From positions 1 through 5,384 of the forward strand of contig JBEKJU010000263.1 in NCBI GenBank assembly GCA_050011095.1: a stretch of 5,384 bases of DNA. Reading direction: 5' to 3'. Below the pieces are notes generated by a model. The model had not been told where the DNA came from and made no database searches. It was given only the letters and a program-made list of their open reading frames with translations. Position numbers and translations under genes: made by a program. Of this stretch, positions 1 through 5,285 are shown in pieces. This stretch comes from JBEKJU01 sp050011095 (GTDB lineage: Bacteria > Desulfobacterota > Syntrophorhabdia > Syntrophorhabdales > WCHB1-27). Numbering within the stretch: the stretch's first letter is position 1; each line of letters starts with the position of its first letter.

Positions 1-312
1 GAGTTGCTTCGCAAGGTCGGCCTGGCCGACCGGATCGATCATCAGCCTTCCCAACTCTCCGGTGGGGAACAGCAGCGCGTCGCAATCGCCAGGTCGCTGA
101 TCAACCAGCCCGAGGTACTCCTGGCCGACGAGCCGACCGGCAACCTCGACTCGCACACGAGCGAGGAAATACTCCAGATGTTCCAGCAGCTCAACAGGGA
201 CGAGGGCATCACTATCATCCTCGTCACCCATGACCCCAACGTCGCGCAATCCGCCAAGCGGATCATTCGCATCAAGGATGGCCTTATAGAAGGCAGAGGA
301 GATCAGGCATGA
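1..312 (+). CDS. ABC transporter ATP-binding protein, MacB/LolD type (5'-truncated by window)
   Basis: This is the C-terminal 103 codons of a cytoplasmic ABC ATPase that powers the permease encoded next. Numbering from the first codon in the window, the ABC signature LSGGEQQR is at residues 19-26. Walker B with the catalytic glutamate (VLLADEP) is at 39-45, the D-loop GNLD at 47-50, and the H-switch THD at 76-78. The LADEPTGNLD form is typical of the MacB/LolD/FtsE branch, whose members are about 220-240 residues long. So roughly the first half, with Walker A and the Q-loop, lies outside the window. The stop overlaps the permease start as ATGA, indicating translational coupling in one operon. 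Family assignment is firm. The exported substrate cannot be told from the sequence. The ATPase is separate from the permease, unlike E. coli MacB, where they are fused. Confidence 0.95.
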   Translation, partial: ELLRKVGLADRIDHQPSQLSGGEQQRVAIARSLINQPEVLLADEPTGNLDSHTSEEILQMFQQLNRDEGITIILVTHDPNVAQSAKRIIRIKDGLIEGRGDQA

Positions 313-1682
313 GGTTGTACGGCATCCTGAAGACGGCTGCAGGCGCGCTTCGACGGAACATCATGCGCACGCTGCTCACCACGCTCGGTATTGTCATCGG
401 CGTTGCCGCGGTTATCACCATGATGGAGATCGGCAACGGCGCATCCATCGCCATCAAGAAGACCATGATGAGCATAGGCGCCAACACGATGGTGGTCATA
501 CCGGGGGCCATGAATGTCGCCGGCATCAACCAGGGCATCGGGAGCTTCATGACCCTGACGCCGCAGGACGCGGAGGCGATCACGAAGGAGTGTCCCGCTG
601 TTGCGAGCGTGGCGCCCCTGGTACGCGCCCGCACGCAGATCGTGTACGGCAACCACAACTGGGTGCCCACCTACATCTATGGAACCAGCCCGTCGTTCTT
701 AAGGGTGCGCGATTGGACTGAAATGGAAGAGGGCGAGGCGTTCACCGACCATGATGTCCTCAACTTGAGCAAGGTGTGTATGGTCGGCCAAACGATCGTG
801 AGGGAGTTGTTCGGCGGACAATCGCCCATCGGCAAGGAGATCCGCATCCGGAACGTGACCTTCAAGGTCATCGGCGTGTTGGAGCAAAAGGGGGCTAACA
901 TGATGGGCCAGGACCAGGACGATACCCTCCTCGCGCCCTGGACGACGATCAAATACAGGGTGGTCGCCACCTCCCTTTCGAATGGCAACCAGAGCGTCAC
1001 CAATACGTCGAACCTCACGGAGGTCAATTCTCTCAGCACGGCCTATCCGAACATCACCACGAGCCCCTACCCGGTTCCGTCGAGCAACGAGCAGGCAGAC
1101 CTGCCGCAGCCTATCCGGTTTACCAACGTGGACCAGATCCTCACCGCGGCCCGGGGAGCGGAGGATGTCCCGTCCGCCATCCAGCAAATAACGGCCGTGC
1201 TGCGGGAACAACACCACCTCCGCGCCGCCAATCCGAATGATTTCACCGTCCGCGACATGACCGAGATTACGAAGGCAATGAGTTCGACCACAGAGCTGAT
1301 AACCAGACTGCTCCTGTACGTGGCCATGATCTCGCTCGTGGTGGGCGGCGTCGGCATCATGAACATCATGCTCGTCTCGGTGACCGAGCGAACGCATGAG
1401 ATCGGCCTCCGCATGGCGGTTGGCGCCGAGCCGAACGACATCCTGCGGCAGTTTCTGATCGAGGCCGTCGTGCTCTGTCTGCTCGGCGGCATCATGGGCA
1501 TCGTGATAGGGCGTGGTACCTCCTATCTTGTGTCCAAGGTGTTCCACTGGCCGACGGCGCCTTCCGTGGGGGCGATCGTGGCGGCCGTGGTCGTCTCCGC
1601 AAGTGTCGGCGTTATTTTCGGTTTCTACCCGGCGTGGAGGGGGTCGCGTCTCGATCCCATTGACGCGCTTCGCTATGAATGA
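309..1682 (+). CDS. MacB-type ABC transporter permease (FtsX family)
   Basis: This is a 457-residue inner-membrane subunit of a tripartite ABC exporter. A MacB-type mechanism would transmit ATP-driven movements to a periplasmic adaptor and outer-membrane channel. The first membrane segment is about residues 21-38, followed by a large periplasmic domain (about 40-330). Three C-terminal segments follow, at about 331-355, 380-402 and 418-440. Between the second and third lies the conserved cytoplasmic stretch VSVTERTHEIGLRMAVGA (356-373 approximately). The protein ends DPIDALRYE, a typical ending for this family. The start is supported by AGGAG at 297-301, seven bases upstream, and by the ATGA overlap with the ATPase gene. 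An odd feature is a Ser/Thr/Asn-rich stretch at about 217-271 inside the periplasmic domain, longer than in E. coli-type MacB. The substrate is unknown; macrolide or lipoprotein export cannot be assumed. Confidence 0.95.
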   Translation: MRLYGILKTAAGALRRNIMRTLLTTLGIVIGVAAVITMMEIGNGASIAIKKTMMSIGANTMVVIPGAMNVAGINQGIGSFMTLTPQDAEAITKECPAVASVAPLVRARTQIVYGNHNWVPTYIYGTSPSFLRVRDWTEMEEGEAFTDHDVLNLSKVCMVGQTIVRELFGGQSPIGKEIRIRNVTFKVIGVLEQKGANMMGQDQDDTLLAPWTTIKYRVVATSLSNGNQSVTNTSNLTEVNSLSTAYPNITTSPYPVPSSNEQADLPQPIRFTNVDQILTAARGAEDVPSAIQQITAVLREQHHLRAANPNDFTVRDMTEITKAMSSTTELITRLLLYVAMISLVVGGVGIMNIMLVSVTERTHEIGLRMAVGAEPNDILRQFLIEAVVLCLLGGIMGIVIGRGTSYLVSKVFHWPTAPSVGAIVAAVVVSASVGVIFGFYPAWRGSRLDPIDALRYE

Positions 1683-1813
1683 TACCGAGTTGCATTCAAA
1701 GGCACATCGAGGCGGCGACGAGGAACCGACGAAGGCGTACTCTTTTGTACGTCGAGGAGAGCGACGAGGAGACAACAAAGATGTGGCGAAGAAGGCGACT
1801 CGGTATGAGGTAA
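1679..1813 (+). CDS. Candidate small ORF bridging permease and efflux channel genes (44 aa, uncertain)
   Basis: This open frame of 44 codons starts at an ATG overlapping the permease stop (ATGA, 1679-1682). It ends in a TAA that shares one base with the ATG at 1813 (TAATG), one codon before the chosen channel start. Its termini therefore look like those of a coupled operon gene. Against it, the peptide has no recognisable domain, membrane segment or signal peptide. It is very rich in arginine (two RRRR runs), uses codons such as CGA, AGA and AGG that are rare in the neighbouring genes, and no clear ribosome binding site precedes 1679. It covers an imperfect tandem duplication, which would encode related blocks. 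It may instead be untranslated linker, or its passage by ribosomes may serve only to couple translation of the downstream gene. Confidence 0.2.
   Translation: MIPSCIQRHIEAATRNRRRRTLLYVEESDEETTKMWRRRRLGMR
1702..1784 (+). repeat. Imperfect tandem duplication (period 45-46) in the permease-channel linker
   Basis: Copy 1 is 1702-1738 and copy 2 is 1747-1784. They share the pattern G-Y-A-C-R-T-CGAGG, then two or three bases, then the identical ten-mer GCGACGAGGA (1715-1724 and 1761-1770). A weaker similarity follows, with most differences being transitions. Each copy carries a GAGGA that resembles a ribosome binding site. The complementary pentamers CGTAC and GTACG (1736-1740 and 1747-1751) lie at the junction of the copies and could form a small stem. 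Function is unknown. Confidence 0.55.
1807..1810 (+). promoter_or_regulatory. Ribosome binding site GAGG deciding the channel gene start
   Basis: GAGG lies five bases before the ATG at 1816 but only two before the in-frame ATG at 1813. This favours 1816 as the initiation codon. The protein differs by a single methionine. Confidence 0.5.
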
Positions 1814-1815
1814 TG

Positions 1816-3249
1816 ATGAAAGTGAAGGAACAATGGCGCCCGGTCCTGGCCGGGGCACTCGGTTTGGTGGTGTTGCTCATGACCGGGTGCATGGTTGGCC
1901 CCAATTATCATCCGCCGCAGCCGGCGGCGCTCCCCGGCGCATGGGCCGGCGTGGAGGCAACCGGTCAACCGTCCGTCGCGACGGCGCAGCAGGCCGATCT
2001 CACGGGGTGGTGGCGGCAGTTCAATGACCCGACGTTGACCGCGCTGGTCGATGAGGCGCTGAAAGCGAATCTCGATCTCACCCTCGCCGAGGCGCGCGTG
2101 CGGCAGGCCCGCGCGCTGCGTGGTGTGGCCGTGGGCGGTTTATTTCCGTCGGTCACGGCATCCGGCTCTTACCAGCGAGTGCACACGGCGGGTGTCACGC
2201 CGGGGAATGGCTCGGAGAACCTCTATCAGGCCGGACTGGATGCGGTATGGGAGCTCGACATATTTGGCGGCGTGCGCCGTGCGGTCGAATCGGCGAATGC
2301 GAACATCCAGGTCGCGGTTGAAAACCTCCGGGACGTGCAGGTAACCCTCATCGCGGAAGTGGCGCTCGATTTTATCCAGCTGCGCGGTTACCAACAGCAG
2401 ATCGTGGTCGCGCAAAACAATTTGAAGGCACAGGAGCATACCGCGGACATCACGCGCAGGCTCGACAAAGTCGGGTTCGACAGCGCCCTCGATGTCGCGG
2501 AAGCGGAGGGCAACGTCGCGACGACCGAGTCTCAGATCCCCGTCCTGGAAACGGAAGCGCGACAATCCATCTACGCATTGAGCGTGCTATTGGCCCGGCC
2601 TCCGGCGGATTTGGTCGCACGACTGTCGCCCACAGGCAACCTGCCCACTATACCCGCTCAGATCCCCGCGGGTATACCATCGGATTTGCTCCGCCGCCGG
2701 CCCGACATTCGTGAGGCGGAAGCCCAGCTTCACAGCGCCACCGCCCAGATCGGCGTTGCCGTCGCAGATCTCTTCCCGACGTTCTCCCTTACCGGCGGAG
2801 TGGACTGGCAGCATAACCTCTTCGGCTCCTTGTTGACAAAAAACAATCGCTCATACTTCGTCGGCCCCTCGGCCACGTGGTCCATTTTTCAGGGGGGCGC
2901 CATTGTGGCGAATGTCCACGTCCAGGAAGCGCTCAGGGATCAGGCCTTTATCACGTACCAGGAAACGGTTCTCAACGCGCTCCAGGACGTGGAGAACGCG
3001 CTCATCGCATTTTCCAAGGAGCAACAACACCGCAAGATACTTAACGACGCTGTTACGTACAACAGCAAGGCCGTGGACCTGTCACTCAAGCTCTTCGCGG
3101 AAGGTCAGGTCAATTTTCTTAACGTGGTCACTGCCCAGCTTTCGCTCTATACGTCCCAAAATGCGTTGGTGCAGAGCGAAAGCAGCATCGTCACCGATCT
3201 CATCGCCCTTTACAAGGCCCTGGGTGGTGGGTGGGAAGTTGTGCCTTAA
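1816..3249 (+). CDS. Outer-membrane efflux lipoprotein, NodT/OprM (TolC-like) family
   Basis: This 477-residue trimeric outer-membrane channel protein would form the exit duct of the exporter encoded upstream. The N-terminus is a lipoprotein signal: basic residues K2, K4 and R8, a hydrophobic core at about 9-21, and lipobox MTGC with acylated Cys25. The following MVGPNYHPP matches the family's usual post-cysteine motif. Two outer-membrane efflux repeats follow. The first opens with LTGWWRQFNDPTLTALVDEA (from residue 62). The second opens with the hallmark IPSDLLRRRPDIREAEAQL (from 287), and the protein ends LGGGWEVVP. Length fits the family (about 450-500). The frame stays open upstream to 1513, but earlier starts such as 1675 would bury the signal peptide behind a hydrophilic stretch. 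Such channels often pair with RND pumps; here the context is an ABC exporter. Co-transcription with the permease is likely, as no terminator lies between them. Confidence 0.95.
   Translation: MKVKEQWRPVLAGALGLVVLLMTGCMVGPNYHPPQPAALPGAWAGVEATGQPSVATAQQADLTGWWRQFNDPTLTALVDEALKANLDLTLAEARVRQARALRGVAVGGLFPSVTASGSYQRVHTAGVTPGNGSENLYQAGLDAVWELDIFGGVRRAVESANANIQVAVENLRDVQVTLIAEVALDFIQLRGYQQQIVVAQNNLKAQEHTADITRRLDKVGFDSALDVAEAEGNVATTESQIPVLETEARQSIYALSVLLARPPADLVARLSPTGNLPTIPAQIPAGIPSDLLRRRPDIREAEAQLHSATAQIGVAVADLFPTFSLTGGVDWQHNLFGSLLTKNNRSYFVGPSATWSIFQGGAIVANVHVQEALRDQAFITYQETVLNALQDVENALIAFSKEQQHRKILNDAVTYNSKAVDLSLKLFAEGQVNFLNVVTAQLSLYTSQNALVQSESSIVTDLIALYKALGGGWEVVP
2649..2676 (+). repeat. Perfect 9-bp inverted repeat inside the channel gene
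   Basis: TATACCCGC (2649-2657) and GCGGGTATA (2668-2676) are exact complements around a ten-base loop. The site encodes the proline-rich linker between the two efflux repeats, just before the PSDLLRRRPD motif. No T-tract follows, so it is not a terminator. It may reflect only the repeated I-P-A coding. Confidence 0.5.
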
Positions 3250-3347
3250 TGTCCCCTATCATCCTTCATCAGCCCCAATAAGGTCCGGTATCGAGGCTGG
3301 ACGCCCTCCCTCAATGGTCGATGTAGACGCACTCCCAAGGAAGCAAA

Positions 3348-3382
3348 GGAGCCCCCGGTCGAACAGACCCGTAGGGGGCTCC
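3348..3382 (-). terminator. Intrinsic terminator of the chemoreceptor gene, between convergent genes
   Basis: The arms GGAGCCCCC (3348-3356) and GGGGGCTCC (3374-3382) form a perfect nine-pair stem. An inner GGTC/GACC stem (3357-3360 with 3366-3369) extends it with a short bulge. Read on the minus strand, the hairpin starts 38 bases after the chemoreceptor stop and is followed by TTTGCTTCC, a modest T-rich tail. On the plus strand it is followed by CAAAAGCC, which lacks a T-tract. It may still help block or stabilise the 3' end of the efflux operon transcript, for which no other terminator is seen in 3250-3420. Confidence 0.65.
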
Positions 3383-3418
3383 CAAAAGCCGTCGTTGGAT
3401 CGCTCTGCTCGTGAGTCC

Positions 3419-3430
3419 GGTTACGTAACC
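3419..3430. repeat. 12-bp perfect palindrome over the chemoreceptor stop codon
   Basis: GGTTACGTAACC is a perfect palindrome spanning the last codons and stop of the chemoreceptor gene. It has no loop, so it would act as a DNA site rather than an RNA hairpin. No known binding-site match is claimed, and chance is possible. Confidence 0.3.
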
Positions 3431-5058
3431 TTGAAGCCCTGGGCATCCTGCTCGAGGTTTCGCGCTAGCGTGCAAAGGGCTGTGGATGCGCCAGCTATCT
3501 CTTCCGACGAAGAAAAGGTCTCCTTTGTCACGAGGGAGATCTGATTTATGTCCTTTGAGATCTCGTCCGTCGTGGTGCTCATTTCCTCGATAGCGGTCGC
3601 TATCTGGTTCACGCCGCCATACAGGTTGTCGATACTCGTTATGATGTGCTCCAGGGCCGTCGATGCCTGGGAGGAGAACTCCACCCCCGACACTACCTTG
3701 TCTTTCGCCATGTCCATGGATTGAACCGTCTTGTCTACGCCCAGTCTGATCGTATTTATCATGTCCCCTATTTCCGTTGTGGAAGAGGACGTCCTTTCAG
3801 CCAGCTTTTTGACCTCATCGGCGACTACCGCAAAGCCTCTCCCGTGCTCTCCTGCCCGTGCGGCCTCGATGGCGGCGTTGAGGGCGAGGAGATTGGTCTG
3901 ATCGGCTATCTCATTGATCGCCGTGACGATATCGCCGATCCTCTCGGATTGTCTGCCCAGTTCCTTGACAAATCCCAAGGCCGTTTCTACGGTCTCGGCT
4001 ATGACGTTCACTTCCTTGATGGCCTTGTCGACGACCTCGCGGCCTCCTCTCGCGATCTTTACCGCCTCGTTTGCCGAATCGGCCACTCTGCTTGAATTTC
4101 TGGCAATATCTTCAGAGGCCTGGTTCATCTCGGTCGAGCCCGATGCGGCTTGAGTGGCCCTCTCGACCTGTTCCATCGCGCCCTTGGAGAGCCGGTCCGC
4201 CGAGGTGCTCAGCTGTTCGCTTGCCGACGCCACGTTGGTTGCGGACTCTGTCATTCCTTTCAGTATCCTGCCGAGGTTCGAATTCATCGCATCCATCGAT
4301 CTGGCGAAAATGCCCAGCTCATCCTTCCTGTTCATGGCGTGCACGGAAACGGGTATGGAAAAGTCGCCTTTTGCCATCAGGTCTATATGGGCCGAGGAGC
4401 GTAGCACGGGGATCGTGATGCTGCGGGTAATGGACCGCGAGAGCCACATGCCGACAACGAGCGTGAAGATACCGAGAATCATGGACCAGACGACCGCCAT
4501 GGAAACGTGGTTCTTTGCCTGGCCGAAGAGGGAGAGTGTGCGGCCTTCATTATACTTGATGAGGTGGTCTGCGGCGTCCATGTAGCCCTGGTCGGCCTTT
4601 GCGGCATCCATGAACTTCCCTGAGGCCTCCTCGATATTGCCCGACAGGGCCAGCTCTATCACGCTCGTGTTGGCTTCCCTGCCTTTCATGGCCGCTTCCT
4701 TGAGTTCCTGGAGGAGCTGCTTCCCTTCCTCATTGACCTCCAGCTTCTCGACCTCCTGGATACCCTTCAGGTACCTTTCCCTGCTCTGCTCAACCCCCTT
4801 CTTGATCTCTTCTTTCGTGGCGTCTGTTTTGGCGAGGATGATTTGACCCGTCAGACAGGTGATGTCCGAGAGGCCGTCTCGAATATCATGCACAAACTTC
4901 AGCTTGGCGTTATTTACCGTCACTATATTCTCGACTGTACCGCGGATCGCGCTGAGGTGGCTCATCCCCGCGATTACCGTGATACACATCGATGCCAGAA
5001 TAATGCCGAATCCGATTGCCAACCTGCTCCCGATTTTCAAATCCGTAAAGAATCTCAT
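3421..5058 (-). CDS. Methyl-accepting chemotaxis protein (4-helix-bundle-type sensor, HAMP, MCP signal domain)
   Basis: This 545-residue inner-membrane chemoreceptor would sense a ligand in the periplasm and control CheA through CheW. The order is: membrane segment at about 11-30; periplasmic domain of about 33-183, predicted helical and of 4-helix-bundle size; second membrane segment at about 184-206; HAMP at about 207-262, with the conserved Pro217 and DELG (246-249); then the signalling coiled coil. The hairpin tip is canonical, with NLLALNAAIEAARAGE at 389-404 and GRGFAVVADEV at 406-416. Glu398 and Arg401 align with Tsr Glu385 and Arg388. Two stretches match the classical methylation consensus exactly: 277-286 (around E281-Q282) and 487-496 (around E491-E492). 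The span suggests the 40-heptad class. No C-terminal CheR/CheB-binding pentapeptide is present; the protein ends GFKVT. GGAGG seven bases upstream fixes the start. Ligand is unknown. Confidence 0.96.
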   Translation of the reverse strand: MRFFTDLKIGSRLAIGFGIILASMCITVIAGMSHLSAIRGTVENIVTVNNAKLKFVHDIRDGLSDITCLTGQIILAKTDATKEEIKKGVEQSRERYLKGIQEVEKLEVNEEGKQLLQELKEAAMKGREANTSVIELALSGNIEEASGKFMDAAKADQGYMDAADHLIKYNEGRTLSLFGQAKNHVSMAVVWSMILGIFTLVVGMWLSRSITRSITIPVLRSSAHIDLMAKGDFSIPVSVHAMNRKDELGIFARSMDAMNSNLGRILKGMTESATNVASASEQLSTSADRLSKGAMEQVERATQAASGSTEMNQASEDIARNSSRVADSANEAVKIARGGREVVDKAIKEVNVIAETVETALGFVKELGRQSERIGDIVTAINEIADQTNLLALNAAIEAARAGEHGRGFAVVADEVKKLAERTSSSTTEIGDMINTIRLGVDKTVQSMDMAKDKVVSGVEFSSQASTALEHIITSIDNLYGGVNQIATAIEEMSTTTDEISKDINQISLVTKETFSSSEEIAGASTALCTLARNLEQDAQGFKVT

Positions 5059-5065
5059 GCCAATG

Positions 5066-5070
5066 CCTCC
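5066..5070 (-). promoter_or_regulatory. Ribosome binding site GGAGG of the chemoreceptor gene
   Basis: On the minus strand GGAGG lies seven bases before the ATG at 5058. It is a strong match to the anti-Shine-Dalgarno sequence, and it supports this start over internal methionines. Confidence 0.8.
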
Positions 5071-5081
5071 GTCATTTTGTT

Positions 5082-5103
5082 GCCCTTCCCTCCGGGGGAG
5101 GGC
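5082..5103. repeat. GC-rich inverted repeat in the chemoreceptor 5' leader
   Basis: As plus-strand RNA, GCCCTTCCC pairs with GGGGAGGGC around a UCCG loop, giving nine pairs including one U-G wobble. On the chemoreceptor (minus) strand the wobble becomes an A-C mismatch. An alternative CCCTCC/GGAGGG stem with a three-base loop is possible there. The element ends 11 bases upstream of the ribosome binding site, so a structure here could affect initiation. On the plus strand it is followed by a short T-rich run (CTTTTCT), but no plus-strand gene ends nearby. Confidence 0.4.
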
Positions 5104-5273
5104 TCAGCTTTTCTCCGGGACCTCGGTCTCAAAGCCTGTTTTGTCCTGCCATCCCCCTTTTCGCCCACAGCCGTCGGAAAGAACCAATTAGTGTAGTGCG
5201 CGAGTAGCAGTAAGGAGCTTAGTATCGCCGCTCATATATCTTCTCGGGAGATACCTGTTTTTATTAAGGGCTC

Positions 5274-5280
5274 GGAAGGA
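5274..5280 (+). promoter_or_regulatory. Ribosome binding site of the right-edge gene
   Basis: GGAAGGA sits five bases before the ATG at 5286. It is the main reason to treat the following open frame as a real gene start rather than at the next in-frame ATG at 5295. Confidence 0.5.
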
Positions 5281-5285
5281 AATAA

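Larger units (their letters stand above)
5059..5285. other. Divergent intergenic region, presumed promoters for both flanking genes
   Basis: These 227 bases separate the start of the minus-strand chemoreceptor from the start of the plus-strand partial gene, so outward promoters are expected. I see no convincing sigma-70, sigma-28 or sigma-54 promoter. The best flagellar-type match is GGCGATAC on the minus strand, six of eight bases of the -10 consensus, but it lacks a TAAA at the correct spacing. The right part is AT-richer (5231-5265) and holds a weak stem with a T-run. No gene or RNA gene was recognised here. Confidence 0.5.

Noticed and set aside
1513..1815. Upstream in-frame extension of the channel gene, including an ATG at 1675
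   Set aside because: The extension would place a hydrophilic stretch before the lipoprotein signal, and its first part is out-of-frame permease coding sequence. The ATG at 1816 has the best-spaced GAGG.
699..1904. Long open frame on the minus strand (about 400 codons) across the permease gene
   Set aside because: It lies antisense to a clearly recognised permease, is full of Arg, His and Asp without any domain, and spans the operon linker. It is a by-product of GC-rich codon use on the other strand.
1833..2027. Plus-strand open frame with AAGGA five to six bases before its ATG at 1833
   Set aside because: It lies entirely within the channel gene in another frame, overlaps its signal peptide coding, and encodes a low-complexity Gly/Arg peptide without motifs.
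2903..3544. Plus-strand open frame of about 210 codons crossing from the channel gene through the convergent gap
   Set aside because: Its composition is dominated by Arg and Ser. It overlaps the end of the channel gene, the terminator hairpin and the end of the chemoreceptor, and has no recognisable domain.
4154..4585. Plus-strand open frames antisense to the HAMP and membrane region of the chemoreceptor
   Set aside because: The opposite strand is an unambiguous chemoreceptor. The hydrophobic look of the antisense product mirrors the complementary codons.
5220..5230. Possible sigma-28 -10 element (GGCGATAC) on the minus strand upstream of the chemoreceptor
   Set aside because: Only six of eight bases fit, and the nearest TAAA lies about 30 rather than 15 bases upstream. 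It is too weak to annotate.
5135..5262. Direct repeat CCTGTTTT at 5135-5142 and 5254-5261
   Set aside because: An eight-base match in about 230 bases is easily expected by chance and lacks a symmetric or spaced context.
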